Below, piece by piece: positions 9,969-18,933 of a stretch of DNA of 64,000 nt. Every line of letters begins with the position of its first letter. Within the stretch, counting starts at the first letter, position 1. The position numbers and the translations under genes are program-made. The notes beneath the pieces are model-generated. The model searched no databases, was not told the DNA's origin, and was given only the letters and a program-made list of their open reading frames with translations. Source of the stretch: an uncultured Ruminococcus sp. (GTDB lineage Bacteria > Bacillota > Clostridia > Monoglobales > Monoglobaceae); contig CACWIG010000002.1 in NCBI GenBank assembly GCA_902760955.1, positions 1 through 64,000 on the forward strand, given 5' to 3'.

Positions 9969-12900
9969 CTAATTTTTAAAGCCCATACTGTATATGTACA
10001 ATGCACACTTATCCATATCAGGAGTTACTTCGACAGCTGTTATTGTTTCCGTCACATCTGATATATCAAATACATAATTACGCATTCCTTTTTCTAACGG
10101 CAAACTCTTTGTATTCGTACCGCTTGCCGTAGTATACTTGAACAACAAATTCTTTCCGCTTATTGCACCCTCAACATTAATCTTTACAGTAAACTTAGTG
10201 TAAGCACTGCCGTCGATACTGATATCCTCTGCTGATACTGATGCACCTGTAGAGCCTGCTCCGCCGTCTGCCGAAAGGAGTGCAACATAACCTGATCCAT
10301 TCTCTTCAATACGTGTAACATTAAAACCATTGAACTTAACCTTAGCAGACATATCTTCAGGGTATGTATCAATATACGGCTCAACATATTCGCCGCCTGT
10401 ATAGCTAAAGCCCGGTAAATAGCCGTAATCTTCATCATACTCCGTTGTTACATCATTGTTTGCAGGTATTTTCTTTAAAATCTCATCCTTTGCTGCACGG
10501 AAGATGGTATCTGCAATTGCCTTATGTCCAAGATCGCCGGGATGTGTTCTGAATTCAACATCTCTGTTCATTGACCGGTCATAGTCAGGATAATCTGCAA
10601 ATGCATAATAGGGGTTTGACTCTTGAGCTACACCGCCGAGGTCGTGTATAAATGTAACATCTGCTACAGTGAAACCATATTTTTTAGCCTCAGGTACTCC
10701 GATTATATCTTTAGTAAATGCAGGAACAAAAATTACAACAGGATCATAGTTTGCGTTTGAATCTGCCGCATTAACCTCATCAATAGTGTCTCTAACCATT
10801 TTAAATAAAATATCATAGAATTGACTCTTTAATTCTGAATCGTTAACCGGTATATTACCGCCTAAGCAAAATGTAATAACGTTTGGCCTGGTATATTGTA
10901 TAACGTTTTTCATTTGGATATAATCAGAAGAACTTGTATATGTTTCTTCTGTCGCCGAGCCGTTACACAATCTTTCATATGCCGAATGATTTTCATCTAA
11001 AGCGATTACATTGCAATCAAAGTTATCCATCATATTCTTCTGGAACTGACGGAAATAATCCTTCTCCCAGCTTGTTGCTGCCATACCCCAAATACCTTCG
11101 GCTTGCCAACCATAGAATGGACTATGACGTAAATATGAATGTCCTACTGCATAGTACTTAATATTACGCTTATCACCCTTTAAGTCATATGCATCTGTTG
11201 AAGGTGCAGCACCGCTTGTGTTCTGCCATACAAATACCTTTACATTTTGGTCATCTGCTACTGTTATACCATCAAATGTAACTTCCTGTAACAAGCTGTT
11301 TGTAAAGTCAAAACCTTTGTCGACGGTATCAATCTTTGCCAAGGTATCATTGCTGTTGTATACTGCACAAATAACCTTAACGCTCTCGCCGTCAGCCGAC
11401 TTATTAAAGCCATAAGCTCTGCTGCGAAGGTTGGCAGTAACACCGCTATCGCTTGTTTCTACTTTGTCAATCATTATCTGTGTATCAACATCTGTAGATA
11501 TTTTGAAGTTATATGAGTTTGCAAACATACCAAGTATACCTGTTGATGCCGCATATTCCTCGTTAGCTGTAAATATTGTAAGATTTGGGTTCTCGGCAAT
11601 AACATCTTCTCTTGTTGTTGCAATCAGGTAAAATGGATTGAACTGTTCAAGCTCACTTCCGAGAATAACAAATTCTTCAATTCCTGCACAGCCATCAAAT
11701 GAGCCGTTGCCACCGCCTATAATCTTCTGAAGTTTTGAATTTTCTGTTGTGCGTATAGATTTGAGGTTTGTCTGTTTTCTAAAACAACGGTCAATAATCG
11801 TAACTCCGTCAGGTATCTCTATCTCTTTAACCAAAGTTGTTGTAGGCAACAATCCGCGAACTCTGCCTGTCAAATTATCTGACAAATGCAGCTTTTCAAG
11901 CTTACTGCAATTGTAGAAGATAGAGTAATAGTGACCCCAGGTTTCGTCATTAATCGGTTCATTACACTTAACAGTACCATCTGCGTTTGCTTCGGCATAA
12001 CCATTTTTTTTATTGCTTGCTTGTCTACCCATAATACGTTCTATTGTATCCGGCATATAGAATTCAGTAATATTACTCTGATCTTTGAACAAATGAGGCG
12101 CATTTGTGTCTTTTATGTTTTGACGTCCTTCGCTGTCTTTTGTAGTGGGATCCAACGGCCAACGGCCTTCGTCATACATAAGTGCAGTTACAGTGTAACC
12201 ATCAATTTTATCCGCCATATATACCACACCCGAAAGTGATGTTCCGCTCTTTACACCTGTAACAGCACATTTCTTGTTTTCTTCATCAAGTACATAATAG
12301 TCAAAGTTGGTTGCATATACCTTTTGAACATTAACGCCTTCCATTGCTGCTATTTGATTTGCTACACTGTTTTGGCTGGCATTTCCATATATATTTTCAA
12401 CTGTAGTTGTTTTGAACGAGCTGGTGTTGGTAGGTATAAATGCATTTTTGTCAACTGCTGTAATATTATCAGGGATAACCAAGTAGTCAATTGTACAGCT
12501 TCTGAATGCATTTTGCGGAATTTTAGTAAACCCTGCGTTTGTAGGCAATTCAATAGTTTTGAGGTTATGACAATTTGTGAACAAAGAACCTCCTACTCCT
12601 GAATTAGTAAGATTTGCAGGCAAGTGCACATACTCAATTGTTGAATAATTATAAAAATTGTTGTATCCAAAATATGTAATATTGTCAGCAAAGACAGCAT
12701 TAACAAGCTTTGTACTTACCAAAGCCGAATCGCCAATTCTTGTCACTTTGTTATCTTCCGCAAAGTTTATAGCTGTTATTTTGGAAGCATAACCACTACC
12801 AAATATCTCTCCTTTCCAGGCATCCCTTGCCTTTACAACTGCTTCATTTTCCTTTATATCAGCAGAGATTATCTCGCCGTCACCATTTGAGTCATATATT

Positions 12901-13223
12901 GCATCATCTTTAAAGAAAGCACTGTTAGCTATTTCAACAATGTCATAAACTTTTTCATCAATAGTAACAGTAGTAGGTATTATAAGCGTGTCAATAGTGT
13001 CGTAATTCTCCTCTGTCAAACTTACTATTTTTGCTGTACCGTTAGCTTCTTCTGTAGGCTCATCGATAGTCTGATAGTAAAAATCACCAGCCTTTTTGAA
13101 ACCAGCATTTTTAAACCCTTCCAGCAAGCTGGATGTTGTTTCGTCTGCAAATACCACTGTCATTGTTGATACAAGCATACAAATAACAGTAATAAGTGCA
13201 AAAATCTTTTTAAATTTTTTCAT
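9969..13223 (-). CDS. Secreted LRR_5/BspA-like protein with SGNH hydrolase domain
   Basis: A 1084-residue exported protein. ATG 13223 follows AGGAGTG; residues 1-27 are a signal peptide (KKFKK, hydrophobic core, FADE cleavage region). Residues 60-570 carry BspA-type leucine-rich repeats (units such as TAINFAEDNKVTRIGDSAL and KEIEIPDGVTIIDRCF). Residues 688-918 look like an SGNH esterase: block I is GHSY with S696 instead of the common GDS, block III is LGGN (N790), block V is DLGH (D897, H900). The last 120 residues resemble a beta-rich carbohydrate-binding domain. No SLH, LPXTG or transmembrane anchor is seen, so it is probably released or wall-associated. An esterase acting on plant or host glycans is inference; substrate unknown. 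It stands alone between its own terminator and a MITE. Confidence 0.85.
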   Translation of the reverse strand: MKKFKKIFALITVICMLVSTMTVVFADETTSSLLEGFKNAGFKKAGDFYYQTIDEPTEEANGTAKIVSLTEENYDTIDTLIIPTTVTIDEKVYDIVEIANSAFFKDDAIYDSNGDGEIISADIKENEAVVKARDAWKGEIFGSGYASKITAINFAEDNKVTRIGDSALVSTKLVNAVFADNITYFGYNNFYNYSTIEYVHLPANLTNSGVGGSLFTNCHNLKTIELPTNAGFTKIPQNAFRSCTIDYLVIPDNITAVDKNAFIPTNTSSFKTTTVENIYGNASQNSVANQIAAMEGVNVQKVYATNFDYYVLDEENKKCAVTGVKSGTSLSGVVYMADKIDGYTVTALMYDEGRWPLDPTTKDSEGRQNIKDTNAPHLFKDQSNITEFYMPDTIERIMGRQASNKKNGYAEANADGTVKCNEPINDETWGHYYSIFYNCSKLEKLHLSDNLTGRVRGLLPTTTLVKEIEIPDGVTIIDRCFRKQTNLKSIRTTENSKLQKIIGGGNGSFDGCAGIEEFVILGSELEQFNPFYLIATTREDVIAENPNLTIFTANEEYAASTGILGMFANSYNFKISTDVDTQIMIDKVETSDSGVTANLRSRAYGFNKSADGESVKVICAVYNSNDTLAKIDTVDKGFDFTNSLLQEVTFDGITVADDQNVKVFVWQNTSGAAPSTDAYDLKGDKRNIKYYAVGHSYLRHSPFYGWQAEGIWGMAATSWEKDYFRQFQKNMMDNFDCNVIALDENHSAYERLCNGSATEETYTSSSDYIQMKNVIQYTRPNVITFCLGGNIPVNDSELKSQFYDILFKMVRDTIDEVNAADSNANYDPVVIFVPAFTKDIIGVPEAKKYGFTVADVTFIHDLGGVAQESNPYYAFADYPDYDRSMNRDVEFRTHPGDLGHKAIADTIFRAAKDEILKKIPANNDVTTEYDEDYGYLPGFSYTGGEYVEPYIDTYPEDMSAKVKFNGFNVTRIEENGSGYVALLSADGGAGSTGASVSAEDISIDGSAYTKFTVKINVEGAISGKNLLFKYTTASGTNTKSLPLEKGMRNYVFDISDVTETITAVEVTPDMDKCALYIYSMGFKN

Positions 13224-13430
13224 AATAAACACTCCTATATTTAATAATTTTAATTATATTTTGTTTTTAATATATTAGCATTGATTATATATTTACGTAA
13301 TAATTGTATCATAAATAATTCAAAAATGGTATGTCTAATCTTTTTATTTTATGTCTATTTCTTTTATTTTGAAAAAATTTTTTAATTTTTATGCATTTAT
13401 TCAAATAAATTCGCAAGAGAGTCGAGAATT

Positions 13431-13578
13431 AGCCCTCCTTGCGTAAAGGAGGGTGGCACACGCAGTGTGACGGGAGGATCGGCGATATGCGTAGATTGTG
13501 CACAAATTATATGTTGTGGCTCATAGTAACCGATCCCTCAGTCAGCTATCGCTGACAGCTCCCTTTACGCAAGGGAGC
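13431..13578. mobile_element. MITE-like element with 8-bp target duplication
   Basis: A 148-bp non-coding element whose two ends are imperfect inverted repeats of about 50 bp (left CCCTCCTTGCGTAAAGGAGG..., right in inverse CTCCCTTGCGTAAAGGGAG..., both running on to GATCGG). It is flanked by the exact direct repeat CGAGAATT at 13423-13430 and 13579-13586, as expected for a target-site duplication. It has no gene and would need a transposase in trans. Confidence 0.8.
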
Positions 13579-13602
13579 CGAGAATTTGCCGCATCCTCAT
13601 AA

Positions 13603-13763
13603 ACGGGACGATGTGGGCATCGTCCCCTACAAATTCAAAATAATTTCTCATTGCAATCGGGATTGGCGATTGTATGGGCTTTGGGCAATTATTCATTAAA
13701 ATTATTTTGAATTTTGGACAATCGCAGGTGTGTTTCGGGACGTCGGGGACGCCGTCCCCTACA
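13603..13763. repeat. REP-like palindromes around a small inverted-repeat element
   Basis: Palindromes at 13603-13633 (GGGACGATGTGGGCATCGTCCC) appear here as GGGACGATG + TGGGCATCGTCCC, and at 13735-13763 as GGGACGTCGG + GGACGCCGTCCC. Both end in CTACA. Between them lies the first copy of the AAATTCAAAATAATT inverted-repeat element. The same palindrome type recurs at 9.8, 14.9, 29.8-30.0 and 38.0 kb. Confidence 0.75.
13631..13714. mobile_element. Inverted-repeat element, copy downstream of hydE
   Basis: An 84-bp element with inverted ends AAATTCAAAATAATTT...AAATTATTTTGAATTT, inner sequence CATTGC / GCAATTATTCAT. A second copy with the same ends lies at 14860-14964, so hydE is bracketed by the pair. 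Confidence 0.7.
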
Positions 13764-13787
13764 GATGTAATTTTAATATTTCTATAT

Positions 13788-14819
13788 TTACTTAATGGCA
13801 TCTCCACGTTCCGATACAATCTCGTAACCCACAGATTTAACACGTCTTTCCAAACAGCCTCTACACTCCGCCGCTTCCTCTCCCGTACATATTTTGTTAT
13901 CGTACAAATCGTACAGCTTTCTTGACTTCACAGGCGACAGATTTGGCATAACAACATTTGCACCTGCTTTCAACCCAAGTTCTCTGCCCTGTGGATGAAT
14001 TGTTCCAAGTGCGGTAGTTGCAGGCAACAATACTTTAGGGAAGGTCAATCTCAAAACAGACAACATTCGCAGAGTCATCTCGCAAGTTCCCGACTCAAAA
14101 TTTGCAAATGGGGTGTCCTTATGCCTTATAAAAGGGCCTATCCCTATCATATCAGGCTTAAGCTTCTGCAAAAAACGAATATCGCTTACTAAATTTTCTG
14201 GTTTTTGATAAGGTGAACCAACCATAAAACCGCTACCTGTCTGATATCCGATTTCCTTTAAATTAAAAAGACATTCCTTTCGTTTTGCCAGGCTCATATT
14301 TTCAGGATGCAGTTTTGCATAATGTTCTTCTTCGCTTGTTTCGTGCCTTAACAAATATCTGTCCGCACCTGCATCAAACATCTTCTTATAGCTATCATAA
14401 CTTCTCTCACCAAGGGACAATGTTATTGCACATTGGGGATATCTGTGCTTAATCTCTTTTATTATTTCACACATTACATCATCTGTGTAATAAGCATCCT
14501 CTCCGCCCTGCAAAACAAAAGTTCTGAACCCAAGTTCATAACCATTATCACAGCAAGCATAGATATCTTCTTTAGACAAACGATAACGCTGAGCATACTT
14601 GTTTGACTTTCTTATTCCGCAATACAGACAATCGTTTTTGCAATAATTGGAAATCTCAATCAAACCACGCAAAAAAACCTTCTTGCCATAATACTTTTGC
14701 CTTACCTCGTCTGCGGAATTATATAAATATTGTATATCTATATCCTCGGTAATCAATTTTAAATATTCATTATCAGATAGATTGTTTTCATTTTTAAGTT
14801 TATCTATTATGCTTCTCAT
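13788..14819 (-). CDS. hydE: [FeFe] hydrogenase maturation radical SAM protein HydE
   Basis: Radical SAM enzyme that helps build the H-cluster dithiomethylamine bridge for [FeFe]-hydrogenase. The radical SAM cluster motif CX3CX2C is seen as CKNDCLYC near residues 60-67 within IEISNYC...CGIRKSN; the C-terminal CX7CX2C (C..AEC RGC) matches the auxiliary-cluster cysteines described for HydE. 343 residues is the family length. ATG 14819 follows AAAGGCGG; an earlier in-frame ATG at 14834 has no good ribosome site. No hydF, hydG or hydrogenase gene is in the window, and the gene is flanked by MITE-like repeats. BioB/PylB relatives are less likely because of the C-terminal cysteine pattern. Confidence 0.9.
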   Translation of the reverse strand: MRSIIDKLKNENNLSDNEYLKLITEDIDIQYLYNSADEVRQKYYGKKVFLRGLIEISNYCKNDCLYCGIRKSNKYAQRYRLSKEDIYACCDNGYELGFRTFVLQGGEDAYYTDDVMCEIIKEIKHRYPQCAITLSLGERSYDSYKKMFDAGADRYLLRHETSEEEHYAKLHPENMSLAKRKECLFNLKEIGYQTGSGFMVGSPYQKPENLVSDIRFLQKLKPDMIGIGPFIRHKDTPFANFESGTCEMTLRMLSVLRLTFPKVLLPATTALGTIHPQGRELGLKAGANVVMPNLSPVKSRKLYDLYDNKICTGEEAAECRGCLERRVKSVGYEIVSERGDAIK

Positions 14820-14859
14820 ATATCCGCCTTTCATAAAGTGTTGTAATCATGCAAATTAT

Positions 14860-14964
14860 AAATTCAAAATAATTATTCATTGCTGTTTGGCTTTACGGGA
14901 CGTCGAGGACGCCGTCCCCTACATATAGGCATTGGCAATTATTCAATAAAACTATTTTGAATTT
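14860..14964. mobile_element. Inverted-repeat element, copy upstream of hydE
   Basis: Same inverted ends as 13631-13714 (AAATTCAAAATAATTATTC...; right arm in inverse AAAATTCAAAATAGTTTTATT...) but with a REP-like palindrome (14895-14923) nested inside. It occupies most of the 270-bp gap between hydE and ftsZ. Confidence 0.7.
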
Positions 14965-14999
14965 TCGATTCCCCTACGTATGGTACAAATTGTAAATAC

Positions 15000-15032
15000 A
15001 AAAATAACGCAGCCTCATACCGAAGCTGCGTT
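15000..15032 (-). terminator. ftsZ terminator
   Basis: Stem AACGCAGC/GCTGCGTT (15032-15025 and 15013-15006) with AUUUUUG after it on the minus strand, 58 bp beyond the ftsZ stop. It closes the division cluster. Confidence 0.88.
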
Positions 15033-15089
15033 AAATAGCTTACAACTGTAATTCACAGATAAAATTCCGACTATTCTTACAGCGAATGT

Positions 15090-16238
15090 CTATCTGTTTC
15101 GACGAAGGAATACAGGAACATCAATTCCGTCATCTTCACCAAACTTGTTAAAAGCACCTGTAGGCTTGTCCGCAGGAGCATTATTACCCTGAGCATTAGG
15201 TGAAGCGGTAGCGCCTGATGCACTCTTTCCGTTTCCAAATCTGCTTAAAAAGCTGTCAAATGAAGAATCATTGTTTGACGGCACATTGCCTTTAAAGCCT
15301 GTAGCAATAACCGTAATCTGAATTTCATCGCCAAGACTCTCGTCAACGATAGCACCGATTATGATGTTTGCATCATCATCAGCAGCCTCCTCAACAAGTT
15401 CAGCCGCAGTCTTAACTTCAAGTATACCTAAATCAGCACCACCTGTAACATTGAGGATTACACCCTTTGCGCCTTCAATTGTTGTTTCAAGCAGTGGGCT
15501 ATGTATAGCCTTTTTAGCAGCCTCTTCCGCACGGGTCTCGCCGCTTGCACGTCCGATACCCATATGAGCAAAGCCTGTATCCTTCATAATTGTCTTGATA
15601 TCCGCAAAGTCAAGACTGATAAGACCGGGACGGGAAATAAGGTCTGATATACCCTGAACACCCTGTCTTAAAATATCGTCTGCCATACGGAACGACTCAG
15701 TAAGCGGAGTTCTGTTTTCAGCAACCTCAAGAAGCTTATCATTAGGGATTACAACCAAGGTATCTACTGCACCCATAAGGTTGTTAATACCCTCGTTACT
15801 GTTGTTCTGTCTTACCTTACCTTCAAACCAGAAAGGCTTTGTAACGATACCTACTGTCAAAACTCCCATTTCCTTTGCAATCTCTGCAACGATAGGAGCA
15901 GCACCTGTACCTGTACCGCCGCCCATACCTGCTGTAACGAACACCATATCAGCGCCCTTGATAGCCTGTGCGATTTCGTCACGGCTTTCCTCTGCTGCTT
16001 TTCTTCCGATTTCGGGAACGGCACCTGCACCAAGTCCCTTTGTAATCTTTTCACCTATCTGAATTTTCTGTGATGCAGCAGACAATGTCAAATCCTGTTT
16101 ATCGGTATTTACCGCAATGAACTCGACACACTTAACATCTGCCTCTATCATTCTATTTACGGCATTATTACCGCCGCCGCCTACACCTATAACTTTAATT
16201 TGTGCAGGATTAGTGTTTTCTGTATCAAATTGGAACAC
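15090..16238 (-). CDS. ftsZ: Cell division GTPase FtsZ
   Basis: Tubulin-like GTPase that polymerises into the Z ring at midcell. Of 382 residues, 12-312 are the GTPase core with [11 protein letters not shown] (20-30) and the tubulin signature GGGTGTG (106-112); a low-complexity linker rich in N, A and G follows, and the end [13 protein letters not shown] is the conserved C-terminal peptide that binds membrane anchors. GTG 16238 follows AGGGGGAAAA. It has its own promoter in the 207-bp gap after ftsQ and a strong terminator. The usual FtsA anchor is not adjacent; SepF or FtsA must be elsewhere. Confidence 0.97.
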   Translation of the reverse strand: MFQFDTENTNPAQIKVIGVGGGGNNAVNRMIEADVKCVEFIAVNTDKQDLTLSAASQKIQIGEKITKGLGAGAVPEIGRKAAEESRDEIAQAIKGADMVFVTAGMGGGTGTGAAPIVAEIAKEMGVLTVGIVTKPFWFEGKVRQNNSNEGINNLMGAVDTLVVIPNDKLLEVAENRTPLTESFRMADDILRQGVQGISDLISRPGLISLDFADIKTIMKDTGFAHMGIGRASGETRAEEAAKKAIHSPLLETTIEGAKGVILNVTGGADLGILEVKTAAELVEEAADDDANIIIGAIVDESLGDEIQITVIATGFKGNVPSNNDSSFDSFLSRFGNGKSASGATASPNAQGNNAPADKPTGAFNKFGEDDGIDVPVFLRRNR

Positions 16239-16364
16239 TGTTTTTTCCCCCTATCTATATTGCAGATTGAAGTCCTTTTATATGCTTGTCCATATGCGTA
16301 CAAACACTCTAAGACCTCTCCGCTTTAATTTCGACACGACTGTCTATAATATACCTCTTCGTAT

Positions 16365-16392
16365 ATTATACCACGAAATTTTATTTTGTAAA
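16365..16392 (-). promoter_or_regulatory. Promoter of ftsZ
   Basis: TTTACA (16392-16387), 16-bp spacer, TATAAT (16370-16365) in the ftsQ-ftsZ gap, giving ftsZ transcription independent of the cluster. Confidence 0.8.
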
Positions 16393-16445
16393 GATTATTT
16401 TCAAACTTTTTAAAAAAATGTTACATTTTTGTTACACAGAGTATT

Positions 16446-17585
16446 CTATTCTTCATCATCATCTATATTCCTCACGCCGTTTGACCGAGCATCATCAGTA
16501 TCGTTTTGGCTTTCCTCGCTCTCTTCATCATCACTGACTTTTTTCTCACTGCTTTCCGTTGTTTCCTCGTTTGAAGAGCTTGTTGAAGTCTTTTTTTTTT
16601 CAATGACACGCTGCTTGCCGTCCTCGCGAGGTCTGACATATATGTCGTCGCCTGTGTAATCGAGTATTGCTACCTCATACGCAGAAATCTTATTGTTTAT
16701 AACCTCTGCCATAAACTTTGCTCTGTAATCTATATTGTCAGCATCCCCCAGCATAATGTCAAGTCTGTTTTCTATTATCAGCCTTATATTCATTAAATCA
16801 GTTACATCAAGATATGTGGATTTTTGCAATAAACCGCTGTTTTGAAGTGCAACGCAAATAGCAATCAACTTATCCAACTTATCCTCGTCACCGCATTTAA
16901 CTTTTTTTCCTTCCGTTGCCTCAGACAGCTCTATTCCCGATATTAACGGAATATTCATTATATTAATATCTGCCGTCTGTTCTCCGTTATCAGATTGGCT
17001 TTCCTGTTCGCCCTCTTCAACATTTAAATTATCGCTCTCTGTATCTTCATCATCTTTTTCACTATCTTCAGATGCGTTATTCTCTGAACTGTTTTCCTCA
17101 TTCTTTTGAACTTCATCATTAAACTTCGGCGTATAGGCTTGAGTAATTTTAGTCACCAAATCGTCCTTTTCGCATTTAACAACAATTTTTTCAGCGTCCA
17201 ACGCAACAATCTCATTATTTATGGGAATATAAGCGAGCGGTGCTCTCTCCTCTACCGATATGCATATGCGATTAGGGAAAACCCTCTGTATCTTAACGCT
17301 TTTCACCATAGGCATTTTATCTATATTTCTGCTTGCCTTCCCGATATGTGTTAAAAATATATTCTTGCCTGTCTGAAGCTGTGCGGCATTCATTATGTCC
17401 TCCGTCTTTATGTTGACATTTCCCTCGCAGTATACTTCGGCAACATTAAGTCCCGGTGCCATTAACGCACCTGCCGCAGCAACTGTCAGAACAAGAACCG
17501 TTATTAATATTCCAAGCCGTGCCGAAAACGGCATTCTGCTTTGTCTGCTTCTTTTAGCTGTTCTTCTTTTGTTGCTCCTGCTCAC
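16446..17585 (-). CDS. ftsQ: Cell division protein FtsQ/DivIB
   Basis: Bitopic divisome protein bridging early and late division proteins. A short basic cytoplasmic tail (SRSNKRRTAKRSRQSR) precedes one membrane span at about 24-43, then a POTRA domain at 48-115 (VAEVYCEGNVNIKTEDI) and the FtsQ beta domain. Two features are unusual: an acidic, Ser/Asn/Glu-rich insert at about 160-205 interrupting the extracytoplasmic domain, and a Glu/Ser/Asp-rich C-terminal tail of about 45 residues. GTG 17585 is chosen because AGGAGG lies 8 nt upstream; ATG 17603 and TTG 17609 are in frame, the last overlapping the murA stop. Identity is by POTRA plus position between murA and ftsZ. Confidence 0.88.
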   Translation of the reverse strand: MSRSNKRRTAKRSRQSRMPFSARLGILITVLVLTVAAAGALMAPGLNVAEVYCEGNVNIKTEDIMNAAQLQTGKNIFLTHIGKASRNIDKMPMVKSVKIQRVFPNRICISVEERAPLAYIPINNEIVALDAEKIVVKCEKDDLVTKITQAYTPKFNDEVQKNEENSSENNASEDSEKDDEDTESDNLNVEEGEQESQSDNGEQTADINIMNIPLISGIELSEATEGKKVKCGDEDKLDKLIAICVALQNSGLLQKSTYLDVTDLMNIRLIIENRLDIMLGDADNIDYRAKFMAEVINNKISAYEVAILDYTGDDIYVRPREDGKQRVIEKKKTSTSSSNEETTESSEKKVSDDEESEESQNDTDDARSNGVRNIDDDEE

Positions 17586-17605
17586 TTTTTTATCCTCCTG
17601 CATAC

Positions 17606-18856
17606 TCAAATTCTCCGTATATCAGCACCTACACCTGATAGTACAGCCTCTATATTTTCATAGCCTCGGTCTAAATATTCAACACCTTTTACTATTGTTC
17701 TGCCTTCCGCCGCGAGTCCTGCAGACACCAAAGCGGCTCCGCCTCTTAAGTCTGCGGCTGCAACCTCTGCCCCGTTTAGACTGCCTACACCTTTTATTAA
17801 AACAGAACATCCATCTTTTTGAATATCTGCTCCCATTCTCATCAACTCGTCCGTAAATCCAAATCTGCTGTCAAATATTGTTTCGTTAATCTTAGAACAA
17901 CCATTTGCAACCGTCAACACAGAAGTAAGAACAGGCTGTATATCTGTCGGAAACCCCGGATACGGCAAAGTCTTTAAAGATGGAATACACAAAATTTTTT
18001 TGTCAGAGGAAACTCTCATTCCATCATCATAAGTTGTAACATCACAGCCTAACCTTCTGAGAACAGCAACGAAAACTCTGAGATGCTCTGCCTCTGCCTC
18101 TTTTAAAAATACATTGCCGCCGCACATTGCAACTGCACAACCATATGTTGCGGCAACAATTCTGTCGGGCATAACCCTGTACTCACAGCCGCAAAGCTTG
18201 CACCTTGGGCATATTCTTATTGTGTCTGTGCCTGCACCACGTATATCCGCACCCATTTTATTCAGAAAATTTTGCAAATCTACAATTTCGGGCTCCCTTG
18301 CAGAGTTTATTATTTTTACCTCCGCATTACCTGCGGCACACAAGAGCATAATATTTTCAGTTGCACCTACGCTGGGATACAGAAGAGTTATATCATTTGA
18401 CAACACCTTGTCTATTCTGCAATTTATAAATTCGCCGTCTTCGTAAATTTCAGCACCTAATTTTTTAAAGGAGTCAATATGTATATCAATGGGTCTTTCG
18501 CCGAGTCTGCAACCTCCCGGACGGCATATGGCCGCCTCTTTTTTCCTTGCAAGCATAGGACCTAAAAACATAACTGAAGAACGCATTTTCTTCATCAACA
18601 CCCTCGGAATTTTACAATTATCTGCATCTGCCGCACAAATAACGGCAGTTCCGTTTGCATACTGTGTTCTGCACCCTAAACCATCTAAAATTTCAAGTGC
18701 TGAAGCCACATCCGATATATCAGGACAATTATGTATTATACATTCTTTATCGGTCAGCAATGTTGCCGCCATAATCGGGAGGACAGAGTTTTTACTTCCC
18801 TGTGTGCGTATTTCACCGCACAAATGTTTTCCTCCGTTTATTTCAAATCTACACAC
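17606..18856 (-). CDS. murA: UDP-GlcNAc 1-carboxyvinyltransferase (MurA, cluster copy)
   Basis: Transfers enolpyruvate from PEP to UDP-GlcNAc, the first committed peptidoglycan step. The enolpyruvyl-transferase fold is clear: GSKNSVLPIMAATLL near the N-terminus with the K/N substrate pair, and the catalytic cysteine C116 in RPGGCRLGERP, so fosfomycin-type chemistry is retained. 416 residues from GTG 18856, which follows GGAGGT by 6 nt; the upstream in-frame GTG lies within that ribosome site. It takes the place where many Firmicutes have murB or murD. A second, more canonical MurA lies at 38969-40252. Confidence 0.93.
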   Translation of the reverse strand: MCRFEINGGKHLCGEIRTQGSKNSVLPIMAATLLTDKECIIHNCPDISDVASALEILDGLGCRTQYANGTAVICAADADNCKIPRVLMKKMRSSVMFLGPMLARKKEAAICRPGGCRLGERPIDIHIDSFKKLGAEIYEDGEFINCRIDKVLSNDITLLYPSVGATENIMLLCAAGNAEVKIINSAREPEIVDLQNFLNKMGADIRGAGTDTIRICPRCKLCGCEYRVMPDRIVAATYGCAVAMCGGNVFLKEAEAEHLRVFVAVLRRLGCDVTTYDDGMRVSSDKKILCIPSLKTLPYPGFPTDIQPVLTSVLTVANGCSKINETIFDSRFGFTDELMRMGADIQKDGCSVLIKGVGSLNGAEVAAADLRGGAALVSAGLAAEGRTIVKGVEYLDRGYENIEAVLSGVGADIRRI

Positions 18857-18933
18857 TTTACTACCTCCGTTCACATCATATTAAGTATAAATCTCTGCAT
18901 TATTGATATATGATGTAAAGGCGGTTTGTGTGA

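Noticed and set aside
13565-13843. Minus-strand open frame across the repeats downstream of hydE
   Set aside because: It is built from REP and MITE sequence and overlaps the hydE end; no family resemblance.
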